64,000 nucleotides of DNA, from contig JAVTVX010000034.1 of NCBI GenBank assembly GCA_033439265.1, positions 9,579,001 to 9,643,000 on the forward strand, in the 5' to 3' direction. Every line of letters starts with the position of its first letter. The first letter of the stretch is position 1. Made by a program: the position numbers and the translations under genes. This DNA is from Dillenia suffruticosa (lineage: Eukaryota; Streptophyta; Magnoliopsida; Dilleniales; Dilleniaceae). This document shows positions 11,004 to 23,036 of the stretch, in pieces. The notes under the pieces were generated by a model that was not told the origin of the DNA, did no database searches, and saw nothing but the letters and a program-made list of their open reading frames with translations.

Positions 11004-12484
11004 TGATTAAATATAAATAATACTCGGTGAGTGGAGTATAATAGAGTAATGATTGTGGACGTGTCAAATAGCATTTCCAAAAATCCATTCCATCATGTCC
11101 AAATACCAATAATTCATCAATAAACAACAAAATTTTTTATTAAATTCGAATATCTAGTAAGTATGAAAAATCAAGTAATGCATTCAATTATTTCAAAATT
11201 TTCAAAACTATGGAATTACCAAAATCTCTTTTTTCAACATAAGTCAACCAAGACCACCGAAGAAACCGTAAACATATTTTTCACAATTACTCAAATACCC
11301 ATAATCTTTGCGTTGGCTCATGTATCTCTTGGGGTGAAACCAAGTAAGCCAAGTGGATAATCTTGTAGGCACCTCTCGAATGCGGCTACATCCTAAGTCA
11401 TATAACCTCAACTACATCACTCCATCGTGCCGCATTGAGAAAGGAATTGACTATAGTCATTAACCATGAGTGTTAACACCACACCTCACATATGCACCGA
11501 TCCACAAAACTTATTTTCAAATTCAATGTATCACCATTCATCCAATTAAACCAAATTCAAATATAATTTCAATCATAATAAGTTTACATATAAATCAAAT
11601 CTGGCACAAAATACATACAAATACTATTGGATGTATAAATCAATTTTTATCATATTTTTGAAACACTCCACAATCATAAAAAATATATAAAAATACATTT
11701 TAAAATCATTTAAAGAATCAAGGAAAATATTTCTCATTCAAGCCACAAATATTCATCCGTTCACTTCTTGAGAGTATAACCACCCCTTATTCCAAACCAA
11801 ATAAAATCCAATCTCTCATTGGATTCTAAAAGTTTTAACTAAGATATTGAACACCAGTTAATCATTAAATTATAACCCAACAATAGGACTAATCGGTTTC
11901 TTCTCAATATTTCATAATCTTAGTTTCCAATATATTTTCCAGCACAAACATGTTTTAGAAAATGGGTCATATCTTGATCAAATTAGATATAAAGCTATAA
12001 CTTTTATATTAATGATCAAATTCCATTTCAATCACACAAAGATACACTACAAAAAAACAGTCTTTTAGCCACAAATTTAGCGACGAAAATTTTAAAAAAA
12101 TTCGTCGCTAAAAACATTAGCGACGGATTTAGCGACGAAATATTTTTCGTCGCTAATAACGCGTTGCAAAAATTTAGCGACGGAAATTAGAAATCCGTCA
12201 CTAAATTTAGCGACGAAAATTGAAATCCGTCGCTAAATTTAGCGACAAATAATTTTTCGTCGCTAAAATTCGTCACAAACTTTAGCGACAAAAAATTATC
12301 CGTCGCTAAATTAGCGACATAAAAAAAATCCGTTGCTAAATTTAGCGACGAAAATCTAAAATTCGTCGCTAAATTTAGCGACAGATAATTTTTGTCGCTA
12401 AAATCCTTCACTAATTAAGGGGAAAAAAATCTGTAATAATTAAAAAATCCGTCGCTGATTTAAAATTCCGTCAAATGAAATGTT

Positions 12485-12600
12485 CAGGGAGGGCACGTGT
12501 CACCCGAGCGCCACCCTTGCCCACCCCGCACCCCGCCCGCCCGAGCGCGTGCCACCTGAGCCAGCACCCCACCTGAGCCAGCACCCCGCACCCCGCGCAT
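12485..12600. repeat. GC-rich block, left side of CACTA-1
   Basis: A C-rich block with repeated CCCCGC, CACCTGAGCCAGCACCCC (twice, 12553-12588) and GAGCGC words in an otherwise AT-rich element. The open frames across it are a product of composition. It lies next to the reverse-oriented tRNA-like module. Confidence 0.7.
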
Positions 12601-12639
12601 GCACTCTTAATTTCTGGAAAATGCCTTCTGCCTCCTGCC

Positions 12640-12712
12640 TCCACCGTGTTTCGAACTTCGAACTCCGCACTCCTCGGAACTCCTGCATGCAACCTGTAAA
12701 CCACCGAGTCAA
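12640..12712 (-). other. tRNA-like module, left side of CACTA-1
   Basis: Read on the minus strand, it has an A-box-like CTCGGTGGTTTACAGG and, about 35 bases later, a B-box-like GTTCGAAGTTCGAAAC. That is the spacing of internal RNA polymerase III promoters in tRNA genes and SINEs. It is too degenerate to be a functional tRNA. It is preceded on the plus strand by GGAAAATGCC and the GC block, the same order as in CACTA-2. Confidence 0.45.
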
Positions 12713-13284
12713 ATATATTATTATGATATAAATTTCTTTTTTTATTATTTATTATCTTTATTTCACATTTTTCTAATAATAATAAAATAATATATAATAA
12801 TAATTTAAAATAATAAATATAATAACTTTTTTTATTTATACCACCAACCTAAAATAATATTAATTAAAAATAATAAATATGATAATTTTTAATAAAATAA
12901 AAAATAATAAAATACTAATTTAAAATAAAATAATAAATTAATTAAAAAATATGTTTATATTATATTTTGATTTCTTCTTTTCTCTTTTATCTTATTATCT
13001 TATTATTTTTTTTCATTTTTATTTTATTTTTTTAATCCATAATTTAAAAATGGATTACAATATCTCAAAACTATAAAATTATAATTATCAATAAATTATA
13101 ATATATTAATAATTTAAAAAATCTATATATTTAATTATAAAATATTTTTATTCGTTATAATAAAATTATTATATATTATAATAAAATTATTATATATAAG
13201 AAATGAGAGTAGAAAGAAAAAAAAAATAGAGATAAGGAAAAAAAAGTGAGAATAGAAAACAAAGAGGAGGAAAAAAGTCACACA

Positions 13285-13355
13285 ACAACACCCATGGTGT
13301 AGTGGTAACATGTCTTTGAGGTCGAGGTCCAAGTCCAAGATTCGAATCCCTTCAA
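13285..13355 (+). other. tRNA-like module, right side of CACTA-1
   Basis: Plus-strand ATGGTGTAGTGGTAACATG is a good A-box match. AAGATTCGAATCCC about 40 bases downstream is a good B-box match. The arm structure between them is poor, so I do not call a tRNA gene. It faces away from the left module and is followed by a second GC-rich block at 13381-13490. Confidence 0.5.
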
Positions 13356-13380
13356 CTACAAATTTATTTAAATTTTTTGT

Positions 13381-13490
13381 GACACGCCCCAGCAGGCAGC
13401 GCCCAGGCAGGCACGCCCCAGCACGCGCAGGGCGCGGGCGCCCAGGCAGGCACGCGCCCGTGCGTGCAAGGGCCGGCGCCCGTGCTAGAT
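13381..13490. repeat. GC-rich block, right side of CACTA-1
   Basis: Repeats of CAGGCAGGCACGC and GCGCCC words. Together with the left block and the two tRNA-like modules it gives an outward-symmetrical arrangement: GC block, tRNA-like (-), AT-rich centre, tRNA-like (+), GC block. Confidence 0.65.
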
Positions 13491-13833
13491 TAATATTTAA
13501 TTAAAAATTTTATATTATTAAATAAAATAAAACAAATAAAATAAAATTACCTATACAATAATAAAAAATATTAAATCAAAAAAAAGAAAAAAAATAATAA
13601 ATGAATTAAAATATATATATAATTTAAATAAAATAAAATATATGGTTTTTTTTAAAATGTAAATTAAAATATTATAAAATAATAATATGATTTGTTAATA
13701 TAAAATAATAAAATAAAATAAAAATAAAATAAAATTATAATTAAAAGAAGATAAAATTCAGCGACGGATTTCCAAATCCGTCGCTGAATTTATTAAAATA
13801 AAATAAAAATAAAACAAAATTCTAATTATTGAG

Positions 13834-14118
13834 CGACGGATTTGGAATCCGTCGCTGAATCAGCCACGGATTTAGAAATCCGTCGCTAAATTAAATTCGG
13901 TTGTTAAATTAATTTTTTAATTTAAATATTATATTAATATTATATTTTATTTAATTATATATAAAAAACCTATTTAGCGACGGATTTCGAATCCGTCGCT
14001 GAATCAGCCACGGATTTAGAAATCCGTTGCTAAACCATGGTTGTTAAATTAATTTTTTAATTTAAATATTATATTAATATTTTATTTTATTTTATTATAT
14101 ATAAAAAACTTATTTAGC
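13834..14118. repeat. 144-bp tandem duplication in CACTA-1
   Basis: The block starting CGACGGATTTGGAATCCGTC at 13834 is repeated from 13978 with few differences, including the following GCTGAATCAGCCACGGA. Each copy contains two short perfect or near-perfect hairpins. Confidence 0.8.
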
Positions 14119-15138
14119 GACGAAATTTGCAATGAAAAATTTTTTTGTCACCAATTAGCGACGAATTTAGTCACGAAAATTTTTTCGTCACTAATTAGCG
14201 ACGAATTTTGCGACGAATGATGTGTCCGTCGCTAATTTAGCCACGACTTCCTTTTCGTTGCAAATTTTGTGGCAAATTAGCGACGAAAAAGTTTTTGTCG
14301 CTAAATTCGTCGCAAAATAGCGACGAATTTTTTCCGTCGCGAAAATCCGTGGCTAAAATCGTGTTTTTTTGTAGTGATATCCAAGTCCGTAAATATAATA
14401 GTCCTGATTTCACAATCCAATGTACACAGTTAAAGAAAAATCGTTATAACTTTCACTACGCATATTGGATTTAAATGATTCAAATCTTAATTTAAAGATA
14501 AGATATAGTACTACAATTTTGATGTTTAGAATTTAGTCTAATTTTGTCTAGAAGATAGGTCAAACTCAAGGAAAAACTATACAGAAACAAAATAGAACAA
14601 GGCATTTTCTACTGAAAATGTATTTTTTTTTTTTGAAAAATTAATAAAAATTCAATTTCCAATGAAATGTTTTCTACCATATGACATTTAAAACTCTAAA
14701 AGTCTAATTTTAACACAAGAAAACCTAATTCAATTTATAGATTTAGAGAGATATATTGAAACATCAACATTAGATTGTGCTGTCCAGATTTGTAAAAATC
14801 AAGGTTTTCACTCTTATTTTATCATTACTAACACTCAAATATGTTCAATTCATCAAGTTAAGCTATTCGCAATGATTCAAATGATCAATTAAAACCTAAA
14901 ACGATGAATTTAAACTTACCTTATACTTAGTTCATGAGATTTACATATATCCCCAATGTGATCGCTCCTAGATGCAAGTTTCTTGACTCAACTTGTTAAA
15001 ACCTCAAACTTCAACTCAAAAATTGCTAGAAGTTGTTGAAAATTAGTCAAGAGGGCTTAAAAAATTAAGATGATGATGTGCAATTGCTTGAACCATTCGA
15101 ATGGCTTGAAGAAGAGAAGGAAAGAAATGCAAGAATCC

Positions 15139-15239
15139 CTCCCTCTCTCTCTCTCTTCCTCTTTCTCTCTCTCTCGGTGCACACACAAAACATACTTAAG
15201 GAAGTTTCAAGAATCTCTCTCTCTCTCTCTCTCCGTCTC

Positions 15240-15278
<39 letters not shown>

Positions 15279-15290
15279 AACACATTCAAG
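15139..15290. repeat. (CT)n / (CA)n microsatellite cluster
   Basis: Runs of CT and then CA, interrupted by short unique sequence. Open frames here are low-complexity artefacts. Confidence 0.9.
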
Positions 15291-15450
15291 CTCACTTTTT
15301 ATTTCTTTCTTTAAGCCACACCAACCGCACCTCTCTCATGTCTTATATTAAATGCACTCCTTTATACTTTTTTGACTTTTGTATACCATGAATCAAGAAA
15401 AGAAAAAGAGAAACAAAGAAAAAGAAAGCAAAACATGGGGTAAAATCTTG

Positions 15451-16978
15451 TAATTGTTAACTCAAAAGTTGGGCTCCATATCGAGTTCAAAGAGTTGATT
15501 GTTAACTCAACTTAAAATTTGGGATATAATACTAATTCAAATCTAAACCCAATGTTATGTTTTTACTCCATCCAAGTTTATGGTTTAAATTTATAATACC
15601 AAAATTTATTTTATAAGATACGAGCCATCAATACAACTAGATATCGATTTCCAGTTGGCTGTAATTTCCTCTTACTAATAAAATTACCATTCAAAAAATT
15701 CAAGTCTTTAATTAATTACTGTTAATTCTTTTTATTTAAAAAAATTCTAATATCCTCTAGTGATAATTATTCTTTATTCAAATTTAAAACCATGTCAGTT
15801 GGTTGAAAATAAAGAGTCCTCCTCACACTAGAACTCTAAATTACTCTCTAATTGAGTCTATGCCCACCAGAAAAGATACTAGAGTTGAGTCTGGAGTTTA
15901 GAGGAAAAGACATAGGCAGGAAGTTTTTGCATGAAAGATCACAGATTTGTGTACCAGAAAAGAAATCGTGGTTGTGCAAGTCTCACTAGAGAAGCAAGCA
16001 CGAAATATCCGAAAAAATAGTAACCTTTCTAATAGTTTTTATGCGATTTAATTATTTGCAAATCATGTTTTAATACATTGCATTTTATTGTGTTGCGTTC
16101 TCTTGTGTTTTTGTTTTTGAGAATGAAATAGAAATAATAATTTTCAAAACAACATTCAATAAATAATTATATACTGTCAAATTAATTTTACGGAGTAGAG
16201 CGCAATCCTGGTGGGTTCAATAATTTTTCATCAAAAACTCATTTTTTTGCTCTGCCACAAAAAAAAAAAAAAAAAAAAAAAAGAAGAAGAAATCACTTCA
16301 AACATTCCTTCAAAACCTTTTTCACAATATCATTACTACAATGAACACACTTGAAGCATGAAACATGGAGAATGTTTTCTGTTCATCACTAATCTTTTGT
16401 TCGCACAATTTTAATCAATGACATGATTTTTTATATAAAAACAATAATCATTATACATTTTAAAATAATTGTTTTATAAATCATGTTAATATCGAGTAAA
16501 AACCATAAGTGTCATGCTTAGTAAACTCTTAATTTATACACAACAATAAAGTGACTATATATATAGTTATGTTAACTATAAGAAAAAAATCAAGCATATG
16601 ATAATCGTTACAATTTAGATGTTATGATTTACGACTCAACAAGCATTATATTAGTTGGTTAGAGTCTCATACAAATAACGTATTATAAAACACAGAAAAT
16701 ATAATGAAATCAAAGAAGAAAAAAAAGGATTACAATTTAGAAAATGATTTTTATTTCTTACCGTACCCTACTTCATGTTTGCATCCAATTTATAAATTCT
16801 CATAATAATTTTTGAAGTGTATGAGATTTTAACTTGTATATGAGTTAAATAACATTTTGGTTATATGACATAAATAAGGAAAATTAAATATTATACAAAG
16901 AGAAAAGAATGTATTTATAAATATACAATATATTAAGTTAATATGGATACGTACAAACCTTTAATCTTTATAATATTA
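15451..16978. other. Gene-free spacer with poly(A)
   Basis: AT-rich sequence with a 20-plus A-run followed by AAGAAGAAG near 16258-16290, which could mark the end of a retroposed copy. No coding feature is recognised. Confidence 0.4.
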
Positions 16979-18498
16979 TGATAAAATTCAAATGTGTGTA
17001 ATATTTGCGATTGATTTTGTATTATTTTTGAATAAATATTATATTAATATTTATATTTTGTGACATTTGATTTAGGAGGTGACTTATTATTAAAAATGGA
17101 ATAAAAATGAGCTAAATTGGAGTAATTTTGCAAAGTATGAAAAATTGGACAGCAATACTATTTTATTAGCACATGGACACGTGGATCTCAAGAGGCAATG
17201 CAAGATTTACTGTAGTAAAAATTTTCTTTTCCAGTTACACATTCAAGAGAAAATTAGAATAGAATTAGAATATTGAATATTTTGAAAATTTTTATTCCAT
17301 TTCTAATATTTAGGAAAATGAATTTTTAAAAAAGTAAATTTCTTAGAGTATTATCTTTTAAGAAATTTACTTTTTATTTTATTTTTATTTTATTTAGTAG
17401 TCTTTTAGAGTTACACTCATATATATAAAGAAGTGTTACGTACTTTTGAAAAAGACTTTTGGGGAGGCAGCAGCCGGGCAGCGCCAAGGGGGCCGCAGCC
17501 ACCTCTTCTCCGGGAGAGCACAGCCGCCAGGTGCATTTTCTTGGAAAGACACAATAATTAGAAGAGACATTCTTTTCTGGAAGAAAACAAGTGCAGCCAG
17601 CAGTGCTAGGATTTCATTTTCCTTTTCCAGCAGCACATTTATTTAATTGAGACAATATTTCATTTATTTTGTGAGATTTTTTTTTCAATGTTTTCATTTT
17701 AATTTCTTTTCTAGTCAACGGATTATTGAAATTTTGATAAATGATAATTGTGAAATTTAAATGATTTTATTTGCTTGATATTTGTGAGTATTTATTTAAT
17801 CTCTATATTTAGTATTTATGATTGTTTTAGAATTGTTAAATAGAGTGTTATATTTAATAACCCTATAATAATCTATAACCATTTAAAAACAACAAAATTT
17901 GTGTGTTTTTAATGCAATGATAATTGACATAATTTTATGGTCTCGCAAGCGATCGGATTTATGTCAAGAGATTAAAATAATTTAATTTAAATAAATCCAG
18001 GTTGGAATTTACTGATTAGAATTGGATCTCTCTGGGTCTTAATGCTGTCGGAACATTAAATCCAACGAGAGTCTCTTGAATTGTCTTTCGAATAAGAAAA
18101 TAATTAACGATAATATCTTGATTATCGAAAAAGTAATGAGAGATTCGTCGTTTCGTGTTATTTAACGGTTATAACCAATTTATTCGCATAATATCGAGTA
18201 TTTTTTGTATCGATAATCAATCAAACACATCAAAGTAAAAATAACTCCTTTGGGTAGGTTTTCTCTCATTGACATCCATTCCTTTAATTGGTACTATTTA
18301 GTCATTTTATTTTAGTTAATTTTCATTTATTTGTTTGTTTAGTTATTTTAGATTATTTTATCAAAACCCCTTAAATTTTTATTTTCAATTTTATTAAAAA
18401 ACATAAATCAGCCGTTCCCTGTGGATTCGACCCTGCTCACCCTAAACTCGTCTTAGTGAAGTAGGTAATTCTATTTTTGGTTGTTTGACGACACACCA
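16979..18498 (+). repeat. 5' LTR of the Athila-like element
   Basis: It is bounded by TGATAAAATTC on the left and ACACACCA on the right, and repeated at 21516-23036. A TATA-like ATATATATAAAG at 17419-17430 would place a transcript start near 17455. It is followed by a distinctive GC-rich block (17458-17540) that is conserved in the other LTR. The small open frames there are not convincing genes. Confidence 0.85.
17419..17430 (+). promoter_or_regulatory. Putative LTR TATA box
   Basis: An ATATATATAAAG motif in the middle of the LTR, conserved as ATATATAGAGG at the same place in the 3' LTR (about 21959-21969). It is the likely core promoter of the element. Confidence 0.45.
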
Positions 18499-18503
18499 AA
18501 TTT

Positions 18504-18521
18504 TGGCGCCATTGTCAGGGA
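18504..18521 (+). other. Primer-binding site of the Athila-like element
   Basis: TGGCGCCATTGTCAGGGA lies 5 bases after the LTR. It corresponds to the TGGCGCCGTTGCCGGGGA primer site usual in Athila/Tat elements, with three C-to-T or G-to-A type changes. Confidence 0.75.
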
Positions 18522-18592
18522 ACGGTGTTAAATGATTTATTTCTTTTAAATTTTTTTTCCCTTGTTTTCAAGACTAACCTTTTATAGGGAAC

Positions 18593-19435
18593 TTGCCGAA
18601 AGTGGTCAAGGCCTTAAAAGAGAAGGACATCAACCACGAAGATATGGCCACACAAAAAACGTTAAGGGAGTTGTTATTTCATGATTTTAATGAACATACT
18701 TTTTGTAGTGATTTTCCTAATATTGAGATTCCCCGACAATTTGGAATATGGCAAAATGTTCCAAAAACGGTTAATGAGGTATATGATTTTTCTCTTCGTC
18801 AAGACTTGAATGAACTAACTTCTCTTATGCGTAATTTTATTATAAGAAAAACACAACCGATACAAATTTGTGGAATTTGTTCAGAGATGGATCATCCAAC
18901 CGATAAGTGTCACATTCTTTATGATGATCCATATTCGAACCCCTACAACCCAGGATGGAAGGATCACCCAAATTTCAATTATGGAAATTGGCAACAAAAA
19001 TTTCAACAACAACCACAAGTCCAATCTCAATTTCAGCTCAACAAACATTTTCGAATCAAGGTACGTCTCTAGAAGAGATTGTTAAAAGTTTGGCTAATAG
19101 CACTTTGTTAATTCAACAGGAAAGCCAACGATTTTAACAGGAGACAAGAGCTAGGATCCAAAATTTAGAAAATCAAGTGTCACAATTGATGGCAACAGTG
19201 AATCAATTTGAAATATCATCAAAAGAAATAGAAGACAATTCATCAAAAGCCGAAGAAGACATGAAAATTGAGCAAATAGAGAAATTAGCAACAGCGAATG
19301 AATCCACTAAGGAGGTAAGTAAAGAGTCTGACACTTTCAAAATAAAAATTTTGATCTTACCACATGTTCCCAGCAGGTTGACACAACCGAAGAAAGAGGA
19401 AGAGAACGAGATTTTGAAAACTTCTCTAAAATAAG
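18593..19435 (+). pseudogene. gag: gag remnant of the Athila-like element
   Basis: Part of a Gag protein with a CCHC zinc knuckle, ICGICSEMDHPTDKC (Cys at residues 93, 96 and 106 and His at 101 of the first open segment). It is followed by YNPGWKDHPNFNYGNWQQ, a signature of Athila-type Gag. The frame then shifts near 19040 to continue as SLEEIVKSLANSTLLIQQE, is cut by a TAA at 19135, and resumes at 19177 with a coiled-coil-like Glu/Lys-rich stretch. The N-terminal half of a normal Gag is missing. No real start is identifiable, because the first open segment begins at a TTG. Confidence 0.75.
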
Positions 19436-19440
19436 GATTC

Positions 19441-19842
19441 AACACTTCTCTCTTAGAAACAACAAAACAAGTGCCAGAGCCATTCATGAAAAAAGTTAAG
19501 ACAAAAATATATGTGGATTTGGGTATTTTAACTCTTGAGTTTAATGGTATAGTTGTTATTTTTGATATCATGAAATATCCAAATGATTTTAAGTCTATTT
19601 TTCATGATAGTATGATGGATTTAATTGTTCATGATAATTTTGTGTGAGATGAATTGAATTTTGTGTTTAAGGAAAATGTGACAAATAAGGTTGCACAAGG
19701 GGATAAATTTCTTGATGACAAACTCCCACATTGGACACAATCATTGGTAGGTGATAAAGTCCTTCACTTCAATTCAAAATTGAAGTTCATGCCAGGTAAG
19801 TTGAAGTCAAAATGGACCGGACCGGTTTTTGAACGAGGTTAA
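19441..19842 (+). pseudogene. Protease scrap joined to integrase tail, Athila-like element
   Basis: LTLEFNGIVVIFDIMKYP near 19525-19580 resembles the region around the retroviral-type protease of this group. Only about 60 residues later the sequence reads LHFNSKLKFMPGKLKSKWTG (19762-19821), the C-terminal part of integrase. Everything between them (most of protease, reverse transcriptase, RNase H and the integrase core) has been deleted. Confidence 0.7.
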
Positions 19843-21515
19843 AACGAGGAGCTAATGTCGAGCCAAAGGATATTAAACAAAGGCGCTTGTTGGGAGGCAA
19901 CCCAATATTTTCTTTTATTTTTTATTTATTTGATTTGATTTAGTTTTGATTTAGAATTTTTTTAGGTGAATAAGAGCTGAAAAAATTTGATGACCAGAAG
20001 TGTTCTGTCATTAAGGCGTGCTCATGCCTTAACAAGCCTTCATTGCTGCTCAGTTTTGCTAATGTTCTCAAGTGACCATAATTTTTTTCTTCAAGTCTTG
20101 TTGAATTTAACCCTCCATTCATTACTCCACCCTGGGGGAGTATTGTTCTCACATTTCTCTTTTATATCTTTATTCCTTTTTCTTTTATTTTGTTTAATTG
20201 ATTTTCTGTATTTTTTTCTCTCAACTTGAGCATATATTAGGGACAATGTACGATTTAGATGTGGGGGGATGTTAGGTGTTTTCTTCTTTATTTTTTTATT
20301 TTTCTAATTTTTTTTGACATTCTTTATTATATTAGTTTAGATTTTGTTTCTTCAAAAATAAAAAAATAAAAATTTTGACAAAAAATGAAAAAAAAATTCC
20401 GAGCTTTCTTAGTTAACGTATGCTATTTGGTTGACTAGAGATATGTGAAAAATGGCTTGTATCAATGGCTTTTGTGCTTAAAATGGCTACTCATGTCTTT
20501 AATAGTTTTCTTTGAATGATGAACAAACAAGATTTGACATAAACTCTACTTAAAAGTAAGGTTTGGAGCCATAAACAAAGCAAATTCATTCTTTGTGCTC
20601 GAGATTATTTTTCTTGAGTGACTATCACACTTGGATTGCACATTCTAGAACTTGCATTGTTATACATTTCGAGACCACATTCTAGAATTTCATGCATTGA
20701 AATGATAAAGGCAATTAGGTTTTATCCCATTTTTGGCTTTCTAAAATCCCTACCCTGATTTCATAAACCCTTAGTTATCCAATTTAAGCCTTTACCATTT
20801 TTCTTCTTTAAAACACACTCAATACAACACCTATCTTTCGATTTTAGTCTTCGTTTCAAACCCTTGTACTAAAGGTATATATATTTAATTGTATGATTTT
20901 GGTTTTATGTTCACCTCAATAGGAAGATAATGATTGGAATTTTGATATTGGCATTTTCATGGAGATGATGTACGTTGGGAAAAAAAAAAGGAAAAAAAAA
21001 AGAAGGAAAAAAAAAGAAGAAAAACAAGAAAAAAAAAAGTAGATGAGAAAGAGAAAGATTGTATTTTGATTGAAAATTCATTTACACTTCAATTATGAAA
21101 ATTTGAGAAATCATTTGGCATTCTTATATGTTGTTTGCTATTGCCTATTCATTTGAAGAGTAAGAAATCACTTTTTGTTTACTGTTTGCTTGAGGCAAAC
21201 ATATGGTAATATCATTCCATGTTGTTGATTTGAAAGACATATATATTTTTCACCCTTTTGAGTGCATTAGAGTGAACCCTTGGAGAGAATTGTCAAATTT
21301 TGCTGTTTTGATTTCATAAGAGACTGTTGGGATATATAGTAGTTGTTTTAGTATGAATCGTTGTAAAATACTTATTGTTTCGATTGTGTTTTCAGTTTGA
21401 CTCTTATAGTAATTGTTGACTTGGAAGATTGTAAGAAAAAAATGAGTTGAATAGTTTTAATTTTATTGTAGTTAGGGATACTTGAGGACAAGCATCATCT
21501 AGGTGTGAGGGAATT
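19843..21515 (+). other. Non-coding 3' region of the Athila-like element
   Basis: Contains the GCGCTTGTTGGGAGGCAACC motif, long T-rich tracts and an A/G-rich tract at 20976-21042 with runs of A separated by G. It ends in a purine-rich GTGTGAGGGAATT (21503-21515), the probable polypurine tract, directly before the 3' LTR. Athila relatives can carry an env-like frame here. None is visible. Confidence 0.6.
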
Positions 21516-23036
21516 TGATAGGACTCAAATGTGTGTAACATTTATGATTGATTTTGTATTATTTTTGAATAAATATTATACTAATATTTATGTTTTGTGA
21601 CATTTGATTTAGAAGGTGACTTATTATTGAAAATGGAAGAAAAATGAGTTAAATCGGAGCAATTTTGCAAAGTATGGAAAATTGAACAGCAATGCTATTT
21701 TATTAACATGTGGACACGTGGATCTTAAGAGACAATGCAAGATTTACTGTAGTAAAAATTTCCTTTCCCAGTTACACATTCAAGAGAAAATTTGAGTGGA
21801 ATTAGAATATTGAAGATTTTGAAAAATTTTATTCTATTCATAATATTTAGGAAAAATAATTTTTAAATAAATAAATTTCTTAGAGTATTATCTTTTAGGA
21901 AGTTTACTTTTTATTTTATTTTTATTTTATTTAGTAGTTTTCTAGGAGTTACGCTCCTATATATAGAGGAGTATTATAAACTTTTGAAAAAGACTTTTGG
22001 GGAGGCAGCAGCCGGGCAGCCCCAAAGGGGGCCGCAGCCACCTCTTCTCCAGGAGAGCACAGCTGCCAGGTGCATTTTCTTAGGAAGACACAATAATTAG
22101 AAGAGACATTCTTTTGTGGAAGAAAATAAGTGTAGCCAGCAATTCTAGGATTTCATTTTCCTTTTCCAGCAGCACATTTATTTAATTGAGACAATGTTTC
22201 ATTTATTTTGTGAAATCTCTTTTTCAATATTTTCATTTTAATTTCTTTTCTAGTCAACGGATTATTGAAATCTCGATAAATGATGATTGTGAAATCTAAA
22301 TGATCTTATTTGCTTGATATTTGTGGGTATTTATTTAATCTCTATACTTAGCGTTTATGATTGTTTTAGAATTGTTAAATAGAGCGTTATATTTAATAAC
22401 TCTAGAATAATTTACAATCATTTAAAAATAGCAAAGTTTGTGTATTTTTAATGAAATAGTAATTGACATAATTTTATGGTCTCACAACCGGTAAAATTTA
22501 TGTCAAGAGATTAGATAATCTAATTTAAATAAATCCATGTTGGAATTTACTGATTAGAATTGGGTCTCTTTAGATTTTAATACTGTCAGAACATTAAATT
22601 CAACGAGGGTCTCTTGGGCTGTCTTTCGATTAGGGAATTAATTAACGATGGTATCTTGATTATCGAAAAAATAAGGAGTGATTTGTCGTTTCGTGGTACT
22701 TAGCGACTATAACCAATTTATTCGTATAATATCGAGTAATTTTTGTATCAATAATTAATCAAATATATCAAGGTAAAAATAACTCCTTTGCCTAGATTTT
22801 CTCTCATTGACATCCATTACTTTAATTGGTATTATTTAGTCATTTTATTTTAGTTAATTTTCATTGATTTGTTTGTTTAGTTATTTTAGATTAATTCATC
22901 AAAAGTTTCCATATTTTTATTTTTATTTTTATTAAAAGAGATAAATCAGTCGTTCCCTATGGATTCAACGCTGCTCACCCTAGACTCGTTTTAGTGAAAC
23001 AGGTAATTTTATTTTTGATTGTTTAACGACACACTA
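21516..23036 (+). repeat. 3' LTR of the Athila-like element
   Basis: Copy of 16979-18498, beginning TGATAGGACTC and ending ACACACTA. Differences are scattered single-base changes and short indels. By eye they are clearly more frequent than between the LTRs of Tekay element B, suggesting an older insertion. Confidence 0.85.

Larger units (their letters stand above)
12045..14376. mobile_element. CACTA-1, non-autonomous CACTA (En/Spm) transposon
   Basis: It starts CACTACAAAAAAACA at 12045 and ends with the inverted copy TGTTTTTTTGTAGTG at 14376. It is flanked on both sides by ATA (12042-12044 and 14377-14379), the 3-bp target duplication typical of CACTA elements. Both ends carry many subterminal copies, in either orientation, of TTTAGCGACGGA and GCGACGAA motifs, expected binding sites for the transposase. 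The 2332-bp interior has no transposase gene, so it would depend on an enzyme supplied elsewhere. It is AT-rich apart from two GC-rich blocks next to tRNA-like modules, listed separately. It sits inside a minus-strand LTR. Confidence 0.9.
10424..15450 (-). mobile_element. Minus-strand Tekay-type LTR split by a CACTA element
   Basis: Two blocks (10424-12044 and 14377 to about 15450) together make about 2.7 kb, the size of the solo LTR at 53566-56250. Shared marks with the other minus-strand LTRs are ATACCGCAAGG near 10511 (CTCCGCAAGG near 30735), the CTCGGTGAGTGGAGT block near 11021 (also near 31408 and 54212) and GACTATAGTCAT near 11449 (near 31804). No coding region is attached, so it is a solo LTR or a remnant. 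Both outer ends are approximate, and no target duplication is convincing. Confidence 0.6.
16979..23036 (+). mobile_element. Athila-like Ty3/gypsy element, internally deleted, with both LTRs
   Basis: Two LTRs of 1520 and 1521 bp flank a 3-kb interior that holds a gag remnant, a scrap of protease and the tail of integrase but no reverse transcriptase or RNase H. The LTRs start TGATA. A primer site of the TGGCGCC type follows the first LTR, as in Athila/Tat elements. Flanks read TATTA (16974-16978) and CATTA (23037-23041), a 5-bp target duplication with one C/T difference. A GCGCTTGTTGGGAGGCAACC motif at 19887-19906 is characteristic of the region after integrase in this group. The element is non-autonomous. 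Confidence 0.85.

Noticed and set aside
13285..13355. Functional tRNA gene
   Set aside because: A and B boxes are present, but the acceptor and anticodon stems do not form, and the position inside a CACTA element argues for a tRNA-like relic.
15065..15351. Ser/Leu-rich and Arg/Glu-rich open frames
   Set aside because: Direct translation of CT/GA and CA microsatellites.
17446..17646. 66-codon frame in both directions
   Set aside because: Lies in the GC-rich leader of an LTR and begins at TTG on the plus strand. No known motif, and the other LTR copy differs by frame-breaking changes.
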